Origin: Nepenthes gracilis | Lineage: Eukaryota; Streptophyta; Magnoliopsida; Caryophyllales; Nepenthaceae | Reading direction: 5' to 3' | NCBI GenBank assembly: GCA_033239525.1 | Contig: BSYO01000016.1 | Span: 5,839,045-5,903,044 of the forward strand | Length of the DNA stretch: 64,000 bases | Part shown: positions 23,601 to 36,200 of the stretch, one piece after another | How positions within the stretch are numbered: position 1 is the stretch's first letter | Layout: the number at the start of each line of letters is the position of its first letter | Program-made: the position numbers and the translations under genes | Notes under the pieces: model-generated | The model's input: only the letters and a program-made list of their open reading frames with translations | What the model was told of the DNA's origin: nothing | Database searches by the model: none

Positions 23601-26081
23601 ATAGCTAGTGGAAGAGGAAGAAGAAATGGCCGAAATACGCCCTATGATCGGGAGGCCGCATATATAGATTTGCTAGAAAGAATGACCAACATGGTAGAAT
23701 CCGTTGAGCATAGGCATATGGCCCCAATCCCTGCGACTGAGCCAGCTTCAGCTATCCTAGCTCCAACTACGTATGACCGGTTTACAGCAGAGCACGCACC
23801 AGGCTTCTTGGGGAAACCTGACCCGATAAAAGCTGACATATGGATTAAGAGGATGAAGAAAATATTTACGATAATTGGATGTTCGGACCAGGAGAAGGTC
23901 ACCTTCGCCATCTACAAGTTGGAAGGCGAGGCAGACAGTTGGTGGGACACGAGGAAGAGGGCACTAGGGGTGCCCAATGAACTGATCACTTGGGAAATAT
24001 TTAAGGAAGCTTTTCTAGAAAAGTACTTTCTACCCAGCCTCCGAGATTAAAAAGAGATGGAGTTCATGAGGTTAAGGCAAGGGAGTATGTCTGTGATGGA
24101 GTACAATGCTAAATTTACTGAGTTGTCCAAATTTTTGCCTTATTATATAAAAGACGAACTAAGAAAGGTGAAGACGTTTTAGCAGGGACTACAGGATGAT
24201 ATCCAGAAGCAACTATCCACCTTGAAGCTTGAGACGTATGCCGACATACTAGACCGGACAGTCATCTACGAGAAATAATTAGAGATTGAGAGATTTTTCG
24301 CAAAGAGGACAGCCAGTCGGACTAATGTTAGTATCAGATCTGCTGGAGGATCTTCGGGATCATCCAAGAGGACGAGGATGGTGGTAAAAGAGAGGAGTAC
24401 TGTGCCGGCTCAATCGATGACTGATTCTAAAACATCGGCTGCGCACTACACATCCTGCAGGAAAATACATCCAGGACAAGAGTGCCGCCGAATGATGTGA
24501 GCTTGTTACAAATACGGGTAGCGAGGCCATCGGATCAAGGACAGCCCGAGACTAGAGGGGGGGAAAGCCTACTATTTCGGCTAAGGCCTTTGCAGTAGCT
24601 ATCCAGGAACCAGAGGCATCGCCTAATGTCGTGGAAGGTACCATTTCTATTTGTGGTGTTCCTGCATCCATCTTGTTTGACTCAGGGTCTACTCACTCTT
24701 TTATTTCACCACGATTTGCAAGTCATATTGATACTGCTCCTTGCTTATTAAATTATGAATTGTCGGTATGTATCACTACTGGATTTTCAGTCATTACTGA
24801 TATTGTATACCCTGGATGCATGATAGAAGTAGATGAAAAATGTTTGATTGTGGATTTAGTATTACTAGACATGGGAGGTTTTGAATTCTAGGGATGGACT
24901 GGCTGGCCAAAAACCATGCCACCATTGATTGCTTTACGAAGAAGGTTTATTTTAACATCCCTGGGATGAAAGCCTTTTTCTTCGAAGGCATTAAGAAAAA
25001 GGAGATGCTTGTAATAATCTCGGCCTTACATGCTAAACATCTGGTGAGAAGTGGATGTAAAGCTTACTTAGCTTATGCCTGCACCACTGGGAGTCACAAG
25101 GTGCTGGCTAAGGACATCCAAGTCATTTGCGAATTTGAGGATGTATTTCCTGAGGAGCTGCCCGGATTGCTTTCAAATTGGGAAATTGAGTTTGAGATTT
25201 CTATTATTTCGAATGTCAGTCTAGTTTCTAAGACCCCTTATAGACTGGCTCCAGCTGAGTTAAAAGAATTAAAGTTGCAATTACAGAAGCTGTTGGACAA
25301 AAGTTTCATTAGGCCAAGTGTGTCTCCTTGGGGAGCACCAGTTTTGTTCGTCAAAAAGAAAGATGGGTCATTGCGGCTCTTTGTCGATTATCGTGAGATA
25401 AATAAAATCACAATTAAGAACAAATATCCTCTACCGCGTATTGATGATTTGTTTGATCAATTGTAAGGATCTCGGGTGTTCTCGAAGATTAATTTAAGGT
25501 CTGGGTATCATCAATTGAGGATTAAGCCTGAGGATGTGGCCAAGACTACTTTTCGAACAAGGTACGGCCACTATGAGTTTCTTGTTATGCCCTTTGGGTT
25601 TACAAACGCCCCTGCTGCCTTCATAGATCTAATGAATAGAGTATTCAGGCAGTATCTGGATAAATTTATGGTAGTTTTTATCGATGATATTCTAATCTAT
25701 TCCAAAAATTATGAGGAGCACGAAACCCATCTGAGGATAGTACTTCAAGTACTTCATGAGGAAAAGTTATATGCTAAGTTAGAAAAATGTGAATTTTGGT
25801 TGAAAAAGGTAATGTTCTTGGGACATGTGATTTCTAATGGTGGTATCTCTGTGGATCCAAAGAAAGTTGAGGCCGTTACTAACTGGAGTAGGTCGACTTT
25901 AGTAACCGAGGTCAGAAGCTTCCAAAGCATGGCAGGTTACTATCGGGAATTTGTGGAAAACTTTTCACAAATTGCTATGCCTCTGACTAAACTACTGAAG
26001 AAGGAAGTCAGATTTGAGTGTTCTAAAGAATGTGATCAGAGTTTTCAGGAGCTGAAGAATCGCCTAACTACTGCTCCAATG
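23601..26081 (+). pseudogene. C1 gag-protease-reverse transcriptase
   Basis: A Ty3/gypsy gag-pol in order. The expected start codon reads ATA at 23601. Gag runs to about 24560 with stops at 24048, near 24179 and 24278, and TAG at 24519 within the zinc knuckle. Protease (24631-24888) keeps LFDSGSTHSFIS but a 4-base deletion near 24885, relative to C2, shifts the frame. Reverse transcriptase has [19 protein letters not shown], then TAA at 25464, where C2 has CAA, then the palm with [12 protein letters not shown] (catalytic DD) and the [16 protein letters not shown] block. An antisense L1-like element interrupts at 26082; RNase H resumes at 28333. Confidence 0.9.
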
Positions 26082-28332
26082 TTTTTTTTTTTATTTGTAA
26101 GTAAGTATTTTGGATTAAAGGGAGAAAAAATTACACATACTATGCATTATATCCAAGTGTTTTGACTTGGAGATAATGCATACAGTGCTAGGGCATACCC
26201 CGAGCAGTTAGTACAGCAATCAAAAACACAAAAAAATAGAGACAAGGGTCCTCCAGGAGGACACTCATTGGCATCAGCCAAAAACAAAAGTTTACAACAT
26301 ATCACGGACAAAACACAGCGCCCGTACAAAAGGGAAATAATAAACGAGATCCCAAAAGCCCAAAATACACCAAATTCTGGATAGCCCATCATGAAGCATA
26401 TTCAGTCAATCAGCTCCAATCTACTGCCCAGGCTCCAAATGCACCGCACAGCAAGTCACCTAAATGAACTACATCCACACATCAGCACATCAGCAACCGC
26501 AAAAGCCCTACGCCAAAGCACAGCAAGCAGCAGTCAAGCTTCCAGAAACACCAGCACCGACCCTCAGCAAGGGAGCACTCTGCAATGCAATTGAAATGTA
26601 CCAGGACACTGCAACCTTTCTAGCAGCAGCACCTTCTGAGACAGACAATAACAGCATGGCCTTTTTCAAGGCAAGCAGTTGCAGAAGGGGCAACAACACC
26701 AGAACAGCCCAGCTCCACCCCAGCACCAACAAGGGATCAACTAAAATACAACATCCTCTAGCCACCCAGAGCTGGAATCAGCAATTTCAGCTGCTTCACA
26801 CAACACGAGACAACACCAAATTCACCCGCCATCTACATCTTCTAAGCACTGTCAGAACAATGGACAACCAATAGGGAGGATGCAGCACACCCGCATCAAC
26901 ATGCCATATCACTGGCAGCAGATCTTCAGTTCCACCTCCAGCAATGGCAGCAACATCATTTGCACAAAGAGGCTAGTTTAAGACCAACCATCGCAATCTG
27001 GCAAAACAGATCAGCCATACGCTGGAGCGACCTTGCTTCACACAATAAAGGATCAGCATCCTTCTTGCAGACCCAACATCTTCAGGAGACAAACACTCCG
27101 CAGCTTGGCTCAACTCACCCCAGCCACTTCCAAAGCCAATCAGGTTCAGAAGCAACATACCAGAGCCACCCACAACACAGAGGGGGCTCCACCGAACCAG
27201 AGGGATATCAAGCATCCAGGCAAGTCCATGGTCAGCGAAGGGGCAGATCACCCATTAGCAGCTGGCCACAAACTAGGCAGGTTGCTGCGCTAATAGTTGC
27301 ATCAGCAGGAGAGTCTACGAATGCATCAGCAATCAGCATTCTCTTGAACTGCTGCAAATCAGCATCAGCATCAAGCCCCATACCACCTCAGTAATAGCAA
27401 GACAAGCTGAAAACCAAGAATTCGACACAACACCAAACCAAGATCAACAGCAAAACATCAAGAGAGCCCGCCACTTTCAGCATTGCAGAACAATGACAAA
27501 AGCAGCAAAGCCAAAAGCACCAAGAGCTGCACCCACCAGCTTCAGCAAGGACCACAGGGTCAATAATGGCAATTCAGCTACAGCATCCATTAGAGCTGCA
27601 GCCAATCTAATAAAGCCAAAAATTAACCTCCCTAGCCAATGCAACAACAGACAACGCCAGCCCAAACAGCATCACCAAACCTTCCTAGTCGGCAACACAA
27701 ACAAGGCAGAAAGGCCCAATACAGATAGAGAGAACCCAGCAATCCAACCCAGGTCTCAGTAATTAGATCAATGACAGCAGCCATTCACACACAGTAGTGC
27801 CAACCAAAGAACGCTCCCCATAATGGCAACAAACAGCAGGAACTCACCGCAACAGAGGGCCACTTGCAAACTATACCACTGTCGGCTCATCAGACCACAG
27901 CCAGAAAGCCCCTAGCCTGAACTGTACGGGCAGCCTCCAACCCAACCAACAGGAGGGAATACATTGGCTGAGGATCATCAAGCCAGCAGCCCAAGACTGT
28001 TTCTAGCACCAGAACCTGGGCACAGAGCGAGACCCACCAGGAGGCTAGAGGAAGCTGCTCCCGAATATGCAGCGAACCACATAATCATTGCTAACTGCCA
28101 ATTGAAATCGGCACAACCATCTACCATCAAACTGCAGGCCAGTGAGAACTCAGCAATCCGGAGCTCAACACTGCAGCCTACAGCTAATGGCAGGAAACAG
28201 AAGGAACTCCATCGCAACCGAAGGATCATTGGCAACCAAGCAGGTCCTCGGCTAGCTCTTCAGAACCTTGCCCAGTAGATCCAAGCCCGAGCTGCACGGC
28301 ATCCCCCAACTCGTCCAACAGGAGGGAACACA
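26082..28332 (-). mobile_element. Antisense L1-like non-autonomous insertion (copy L3)
   Basis: The left end (T-run then TTTGTAAGTAAGTATTTTGG) and the hairpin at 26141-26182 match the other family members. It splits the C1 pol exactly where C2 is continuous (35725). Unlike the other copies, no clear target duplication is present; only TTGG may be shared. The 2.25 kb are rich in CAGC on the plus strand (GCTG in the sense of the element). A segment near 27930-27975 (CCAACAGGAGGGAATACATT) is repeated at 28310-28335, an internal repeat that L4 also shows. No reverse transcriptase motif seen on either strand. Confidence 0.8.
26141..26182 (-). other. 3' hairpin of L3
   Basis: TATGCATTATATCCAAGT pairs with ACTTGGAGATAATGCATA with one mismatch around a 6-base loop. 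The outer stem TATGCATTAT/ATAATGCATA differs from TATGTTATA/TATAACATA in L2 on both sides. Confidence 0.75.
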
Positions 28333-30262
28333 TTGGTAATTCTAGAAGGTTCAGGAGGCTATGAGGTTTACTATGACGCCTTTAAGGCAAGCTTAGGGTG
28401 CGTGCTAATGCAGCATGGTAAAGTAATAGCTTATGGGTCTAGGCAACTAAAGGTTCATGAAAAGAACTACCCTACCTATGATCTGGAGCTTGCGGCTGTG
28501 GTGTTTTCCTTAAAAATTTGGAAACATTACCTATACGGTGAAAAATTTCTGGTATATTTTGATCACAAAAGCTTGAAGTATTTGTTTTCCCAGAAGGAGC
28601 TCAACATGAAACAAAGGAGGTGGCTTGACTTCTTAAAGGATTACGACTGTGAGATACAATATAAGCCTGGGAAGGCTAATGTGGTCACAAATGCATTAAG
28701 CCGACGGTCAGGATTTGTGGCCCAATTGCAAATCAAACAAATGGAGATGTTAGAATATCTGAAGCAATGTGATGTTCGGTGTTATGCTAAGGGAAATAGG
28801 ATACTCCTATCTTACCTTCAAATTCAACCGGAGATTGTTAGTGAAGTTAAGAAGATGCAAGTCAATGATCCATTCCTTATGAAAATTGTAAGCGACTTGA
28901 GTAAGGAATCCCGAGCTGAATTCAGCGTTTGAACGGATGGAGTATTACGGTTTAGAGATCGGTTATGCGTGCCCAATGATAAAGAGTTGAAGGAGAAAAT
29001 TTTAAAGGAAGCCCATCGGTCTAAATATACCATCCACCCTGGAACAAATAAAATGTATCAAAACTTAAAAAAAACGTTCTAGTGGAGGAACAAGAAGACA
29101 GACATTATGGCCTATGTGGAGAAATGCCTCGTATGTCAACAAGCGAAGGCTGAAAGGAGAAAACTGTCCGGGCTATCATAACGAATGCCGATCCCAAGTT
29201 TGAAATGGGAAGATATTGCTATGGATTTTGTGTCGGGTTTGCCAAGGACTCCTAGAAATCACGATACCGTTTGGGTTATAGTTGACTGACTGACAAAGTC
29301 AGCCCAATTCTTAGCAATCAGAACGACCTATTCACATGATAAGCTAGCACAACTTTATGTGAACAAAATCGTGAGACTATACGGAATTCCTGCCTCCACC
29401 ATGTCGGATAGGGACCCCCGTTTTGTCTCAAGGTTTTGGAAGAGTTGCATAAGGAACTGGGGACTGAATTAAAATTCAGTACTGCTTATCACCCCGAGGC
29501 TAATGGCCAGTCTGAGCATACCATCCAAATTCTTAAGAATATGCTGAGAGGTTCGGTGTTAGAAATGAAGGGAAAATAGGATACTTACCTGGCACTGGCA
29601 GAATTCGCCTATAATAATAGCTATCAGGCTAATATCGGCATGGCACCTTTTGAAGCCTTATATGGAAGAAAATGCAGATCGCCGATTCACTGGGAGGAGA
29701 CTGGAGATAAGAGAATCTTAGGTCCAAAAATTGTAAAAGAAATGGCGAAAAAAATCAGACTGATCCAGGACAATTTAAAGGTCACTCAGAGGAGGCAGAA
29801 GAGTTATGCGGACAAAAAGAGGAAAGACTTAAGTTTTGAGGTCGAAGATTTTGTCTTTCTAAAGGTCTCACCATCCAAGGGAATGTCACGGTTTGGAATG
29901 AAGGGTAAGATGAAGCCACAATTTATTGGCCCTTTTGAGATACTAGAACGGATCGGAAAAGTTGCTTACAGATTAGCACTGCCGCCAAGTTTTTCAGAAG
30001 TGCATGACATATTCCACATATCCATGCTCCGGAAATATGTTTACGACCCTACTCATGTGATTGAATTCGAAACTTTGGAAGTCAATAAGGATTTATCCTA
30101 TGTCGAGGAGCCACTACAAATTCTCGACCGGAAAGAGTGGAGGTTGTAAACAAAGACGGTCTCTCTGGTGAAGGAGCTTTGGAGGAATCACTCACCCGAA
30201 GAAGCTACTTGGGAGCGAGAAGAAGAAATTTGGAGCAAGTATCCCCATTTGTTTGTTTAAGG
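28333..30262 (+). pseudogene. C1 RNase H and integrase
   Basis: RNase H and linker are open from 28333 to 28932 ([20 protein letters not shown] and the ALSRRSGF linker). TGA at 28930 is shared with C2 at 36322. Integrase follows: the HHCC region (TIHPGTNK, CLVCQQ) with TAG at about 29080, the first catalytic Asp near 29225, a TGA near 29287, the second Asp in SDRDPRFVS, and a one-base deletion at about 29443 that C2 lacks. From 29640 the C-terminal domain reads cleanly (GRKCRSPIHWEE, GPFEILERIGKVAYRLALPP, HISMLRKYVYDPTHVIEFE) to a TAA at 30147 and on to SKYPHLFV near 30258. Confidence 0.9.
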
Positions 30263-30303
30263 TATGTAACTTCATTCAAATTTTGAGGATAAAATTTCTT
30301 AAG

Positions 30304-30313
30304 TAGGGGAGAA
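30304..30313 (+). other. Polypurine tract before C2 LTR
   Basis: TAGGGGAGAA just before the C2 LTR. Confidence 0.8.
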
Positions 30314-31287
30314 TTGTGAGGTCCAAAAAATTAAGAGGCTCAAGGTTAGAGTTGAAAATGTTCACCGGTCTTCAATGACAGAAATAAAACGTGACAAGAA
30401 AAATGGCTTAATTACAATAAGGAGCATTGATCGAAAGGTTGACCTGATTAAATTAATGTCAACTAAAGCCAGAAGCTAACTTTACTATTTAGTTAGAATC
30501 CAACTAAGTATCGACTAAATGGAGTAAGTAAACTACCTCGTTACAGTCTGAGGAGTACTCGAGTAAGTAAACTAACTTACTCCCACCTACCCTCTAAAAA
30601 GAGGTACCGAAGCAAGTGGCTTACTCATCTTACTCCACCTAACCCCTCCTCTATAAATACTCAGTTTCAATCAAGGAAGCTGGCATGAGCAACCAACGAG
30701 AAGAACAGTAAGGAGTAGAGGAGAGAAAGCTTCTAGTCGGTAAGTTGGGCAAATGGCTGTCCGGCAAGTGTACTTCGGACGTTACTCTTTCTGTTTTTAA
30801 GAATATTGCAAGTGTATACTCTATTCTTAACTTTTGGTCGTCTTATGAAAATTACAAGTGTACTTCGGATAATACTCTTTTTTTTAGTTCTGGTTGTCCC
30901 CAGTTTTAAAAAGTTCATGCTTAAAGAACTCCCATTTCTAAGTTCCAACTTTGAGAAAAACTACAAGTGCTTCCCTTTTGATCTAAATTAAATGCTTACT
31001 GATTTTCATCTAAATTGTGTTTCTAAGTTCATACTCATATTCATGGTTAATGCATGTTTTTAGTTCCGAACTAGAGTTATAGATTTGGAAATAGGCCTTC
31101 AATGTAATTAAACTCAGTTTTTCCATGTAAATTGAACTCGATTTTTAGGTGAAGCATTAAACCGGCCTTGCATGTAATTGAACTAGGTCTTGCATGTAAT
31201 TGAACTCGGTCTTTCATGTTGAAATCGGAAACCAGCCCTTGCAAGTTTGAAATCGGAACCTCCTCGCATGTTGAAATAGGAACCGGC

Positions 31288-31980
31288 CTTTGCACAAAAT
31301 CAAGTTCGGGCCTTTGCACAAAATCAAGTTCGGCCCTTTGCACAAAATCAAGTTCGTCCCCTGCATGAAATCAAGTTCGGCCCTTTGCATAAAATCAAGT
31401 TCGGCCCTTTGCATGAAATCAAGTTCAGCCCCTTGCATGAAATCAAGTTCGGTCATTGCATGAAATCAAGATCGGCCATTTGCACAAAATCAAGTTCAGC
31501 CCTTTGCATAAAATCAAGTTCAACCCTTTGCATAAAATCAAGTTTGGCCCTTTGCATGAAATCAAGTTCGGCCCTTTGCGTGAAATCAAGTTTGGCCCTT
31601 GCATGAAATCACGTTCAGCCCTTTGCACAAAATCAAGTTCGGCCCTTTGCATAAAATCAAGTTTAGCCCTTTGCACAAAATCAAGTTCGGCCCTTTGCAT
31701 AAAATCAAGTTCTGCCCTTTGCACAAAATCAAGTTTGGCCCTTTGCATAGAATTAAGTTCGGCCCTTGGCATGAAATCAAGTTTGGCCCTTTCCATGAAA
31801 TCAAGTTCGGCCCTTGCATGAAATCAAGTTTGGCCCTTTGCATGAATCAAGTTCGGCCCTTGCATGAAATCAAGTTCGGCCCTTTGTATAAAATCAAGTT
31901 CGGCCCTCTGTATAAAATTAAGTTCGGCCCTCTGCATGAAATCAAGTTCGGCCCTCTGTATGAAATCAAGTTCGGCCCCT
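31288..31980 (+). repeat. 24-bp tandem array in C2 LTR
   Basis: About 28 units of the same 24-mer as C1, the longest of the three arrays, with TTTGCAC, TTTGCAT and CTCTGTAT variants. The long frames here are by-products of the 24-bp period. Confidence 0.92.
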
Positions 31981-32239
31981 TTGCATGATGAAATCGAAAC
32001 CGGCTCCTTTGCATGATGAAATCGAAAACGGCCTCAAGTGTTTTTCGAAACCGAAAATTTGGCCCATGAAGTTGAAACCGGCCTTAGAACAAATTTGAAA
32101 CCGGCATTTGTAAAAAAACCTTGAAACCGGCTGGTGATGAACAAAGAAAATATGAATCAACTTTATGATAAAACAAATAAGTTCAGACATTAGCCTTGGG
32201 AGACAAGATACTCCAGCATGTCTTAGGACCTTAAAGTGA

Positions 32240-32408
32240 TGATCGAGGATAACCGAAGTAAGACCTGTCCTTGGGGCTTTGTACAAGGAGGTAGTGATAG
32301 CCATCCTCGGGGCTTTGTATAAGGAGGAAGTGAGCGCCGTCCTCGGAGCTTTGTACAAGGAGATATTGCCTTGATTGTGAGGAGATGTGCACAACCTATC
32401 TTCGATTA
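32240..32408 (+). promoter_or_regulatory. Conserved LTR module (C2)
   Basis: Arms TGATCGAGGATA (32240-32251) and TATCTTCGATTA (32397-32408) with three CCTCGGGGCTTTGTA-type units between. Each arm has one base changed against C1. Confidence 0.65.
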
Positions 32409-33020
32409 AAGCCCCCCTTCCGTTATGCAATAACTAAAAGAAGCTAAATTTATGATCTGCATTGTGTTATGCCCAAATATTACCTATTCTGACTTTCCGA
32501 TTTGGTTTTGTTCGGCCAAATGCTATGTATATATATGATGCCTGATTTCCTGCATTAACCGTCCTAAGTATTTTGTATGATTCCGGCCAAATGATATTCT
32601 GTATATATATGTAATTATTGACAACACGAATATTTTATGAAAAATCTGCATGTATCTTGTGGAGCTCCAACTCAATGTTTTTTGTTTCCCCCCCCCTCAG
32701 ATGAAAATTTAGAATTTGTGCCTAACGAGACGAAGTGATCAAAGCCGACCTGAAGGATTCATAAGGATTCAGGAGCACCTTTTTGACGATTGCAATGGAG
32801 TATCAATTAGTGTAATGAATTGTTAGACTCCATAAACTTTTATAATTAGACATTTGTGCCTATTTCGAAAATTAATGTTATGGAATGAATATGAATGTTT
32901 TCGCAAGGTGTTAGATTGGCTTCCGCTATGCGGTTTATGATTAAAATATATGGGTCCTAGATGGCATCTGTGATCCTGTGTTGCGATGGCGGACTTAAAA
33001 AAATCTGTTTCTGCCACAAT

Positions 33021-33031
33021 TAGTATCAGAG
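33021..33031 (+). other. Primer binding site of C2 internal domain (altered)
   Basis: TAGTATCAGAG two bases after the LTR; one base differs from the initiator tRNA-Met complement. Confidence 0.85.
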
Positions 33032-33241
33032 AGATGAGATGCCTTAGGAATTTATCGATCAGGATGTGAAAGCATTGATTTGAATCTTCATACTGAATCT
33101 CTGAAAGAAGTAGGCCAAGGATAACTTAGGCAATTAGCGCTCTTCGGAAAAACTTGGCTTTTGGACCAAGTATAAATTTTTCAGATTGAAGGATATTTCC
33201 TTTTGCTGAGATTATAATATTGTGCCTATCTTGATTTTAGG

Positions 33242-36200
33242 ATCGCTAGTGGAAGAGGAAGAAGAAAAGGCCGAAATACGCCCTATGATCGGGAGGCCGC
33301 ATATATAGATTTGCTGGAAAGAATGACCAACGTGGTGGAATTCGTTGAGCATAGGCATATGGCGTCGATCCCTGCGACTGAGCCAGCTCCGGCTATCCTA
33401 GCTCCAACTACGTATGACCGGTTCACAGCGGAGCACACACCAGGCTTCTTGGGGAAGCCAAACTCGACAAAAGTTGATATATGGCTTAAGAGGATGACGA
33501 AAATATTTACGGTAATTCGGTGTTTGGACCAGGAGAAGGTCACCTTCGCCGTCTACAAGTTGGAAGGCGAGGCAAACAGTTGGTGAGATACGAGGAAGAG
33601 GGCACTAGGGTTGCCTAATGAACTGATCACTTGGGAAATATTTGAGGAAGCTTTTCTAGAAAAGTACTTCCCACCCAGCCTCCGAGATCGAAAAGAGATG
33701 GAGTTCATGAGGTTAAGGCAAGGGAGTATGTCTGTGATGGAGTACGATGCTAAATTTACTGAGTTGTCCAAATTTTTGCCTTATTATATAGAAGACGAAC
33801 TAAGAAAGGCGAAGAAGTTTCAGCAGGGACTGCAGGATGATAGCTGGAAGCAACTGTCCACCTTGAAGCTTGAGACGTATGCCGACATACTGGACCAGAC
33901 AGTCATCTACGAAAAGGAATTAGAGACGGAGAGATTTTTTGCAAAGAGGACAGCCAGTAGGACTAACGTTAGTGCCGGATCTGCTGGAGGATCTTCTGGA
34001 TCATCTAAGAGGACGAGGATGGTGGTAAAAGAGAGGAGTACCGTGCATGCTCAGTCGATGACTGATTCTAAAACATCGGTTGCGCACTACACATCCTGCG
34101 GGAAAATACATCCAGGACAAGAGTGCCGCCGAATGACGGGAGCTTGTTACAAATGCGGGCAGCAAGGCCATCGGATCAAGGACTGCCCGAGACTAGAGGG
34201 GGAAAAGTCTACTATTTCGGCTAAGGCCTTTGCAGTAGCTATCCAGGAACCAGAGGCATCGCCTAATGTCATGGAAGGTACCCTTTCTATTTGTGGCATT
34301 CATGCATCCATCTTGTTTGACTCAAGGTCTACTCACTCTTTTATTTCTCCACGATTTGCATGCCATATTGATACTGCTTCTTGCTTATTAAATTATGAAT
34401 TGTCGGTATGTATCCCTATTGGATTTTCTGTCGTTACTGATATTGTATACCTTGGATGCGTGATAGAACTAGATGGGAAATGTTTGATTGTGGATTTAGT
34501 ATTACTAGACATGGGAGGTTTTGACGTGATTCTAGGGATGGACTGGCTGGCCAAAAACCATGCCACCATTGATTGCTTTACGAAGAAGGTTTATTTTAAC
34601 ATCCCTAGGATGAAAACCTTTTTCTTCCAAGGCATTAAGAAAAAGGAGATGCCTATAATAATCTCGGTCTTACATGCTAAATATCTGGTGAGAAGCAGAT
34701 GTAAAGCTTACTTGGCTTATACCTGCACCACTGGGAGTCACAAGGTGCCGGCTAAGGACATCCAAGTCACTTGCAAATTTGAGGATGTATTTCCTGAGGA
34801 GCTGCCTGGATTGCCTCCACATCGAAAAATTGAGATTGAGATTTCTATTGTTTCTGATGTCAGTCCAGTTTCTAAGAACCCTTATAGACTGGCTCTAGCT
34901 GAGTTAAAAGAATTAAAGTTGCAATTACATGAGCTGTTGGACAAAGGTTTCATTAGGCCAAGTATGTCTCCTTGGGGAGCACCAGTTTTGTTCGTAAGAA
35001 AGAAAGATGGGTCATTGTGGCTGTGTGTCGTTTATCGTGAGTTAAATAAAATCACAATCAAGAACAAATATCCTTTGCTGCATATTGATGATTTGTTTGA
35101 TCAATTGCAAGGATCTCGGGTGTTCTCGAAGATTGATTTAAGGTTTAGGTATCATTAATTGAGGATTAAGCCTGAGGATGTGGCCAAGACTTCTTTTTGA
35201 ACAAGGTATGGCCACTATAAGTTTCTGGTTATGCCCTTTGGGCTTACAAACGCCCCTGCTGCCTTCATAGATCTAATGAATAGAGTATTCAGACAGTATC
35301 TAGATAAATTTATGGTAATTTTTATCGATGATATTCTAATCTATTCCAAAAATTATGAGGAGCACGAAACCCATCTGAGGATAGTACTTTAAGTACCTCG
35401 TGAGGAAAAGTTATATGCTAAGTTAGAAAAATATGAATTTTGGCTGAAAAAGGTAATGTTCTTGGGACATGTGATTTCTGATGGTGGTATCTCTGTGGAT
35501 CCAAAGAAAGTTGAGGCCGTTACTAACTGGAGTAGGTCGACTTTAGTAACCGATGTCAGAAGCTTCCAGAGCATGGCAGGTTACTATCGGCGATTTGTGG
35601 AAAACTTTTCACAGATTGCTATGCCTCTGACTAAACTACTGAAGAAGGAAGTCAGATTTGAGTGTTCTAAAGAATGTGATCAGAGTTTTCAGGAGCTGAA
35701 GAATCGCCTGACTACTGCTCCAATGTTGGTAATTCCAGAAGGTTCAGGAGGCTATGAGGTTTACTGTGACGCCTTTAAGGCAAGCTTAGGGTGCGTGCTA
35801 ATGTAGCATGGTAAAGTAATAGCTTATGGGTCTAGGCAACTAAAGGTTCATGAAAAGAACTACCCTACCCATGATCTGGAGCTTGCGGCTGTGGTGTTTT
35901 CCTTAAAAATTTGGAGACATTACCTATACGGTGAAAATTTCTGGTATATTCTGATCACAAAAGTTTGAAGTATTTGTTTTCCTAGAAGGAGCTCAATATG
36001 AAACAAAGGAGGTGACTTGACTTATTAAAAGATTACAACTGTGAGGTACAGTATAAGCCTGGGAAGGCTAATGTGGTTGCAAATGCATTAAGTCGACGAT
36101 CTGGATTTGTGGCCCAATTGCAAATCAAACAAATGGAGATGTTAGAATATCTGAAGCAATGCGATGTTCGGCATTATGCTAAGGGAAATAGGATGCTCCT

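Larger units (their letters stand above)
30315..33018 (+). mobile_element. C2 LTR, shared by both C internal domains
   Basis: TGTGAGGTCC to CTGCCACA, 2704 bp. A polypurine tract lies on its left and a PBS on its right, so it is the 3' LTR of the first and the 5' LTR of the second internal domain; no target duplication borders it. TATAAATA at 30652-30659, the 24-bp array at about 31288-31980 and the module at 32240-32408. Confidence 0.92.

Noticed and set aside
26464..28278. Several 85-144 codon frames inside L3 on both strands
   Set aside because: Rich in Gln/Ser/Ala because of CAGC-type composition; no conserved motif and none shared with L2, L4 or L5.
31385..31988. Open frames of 70-154 codons encoding octapeptide repeats in the C LTR arrays
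   Set aside because: They follow from the 24-bp repeat length, occur on both strands and in several frames, and differ in register among C1, C2 and C3.
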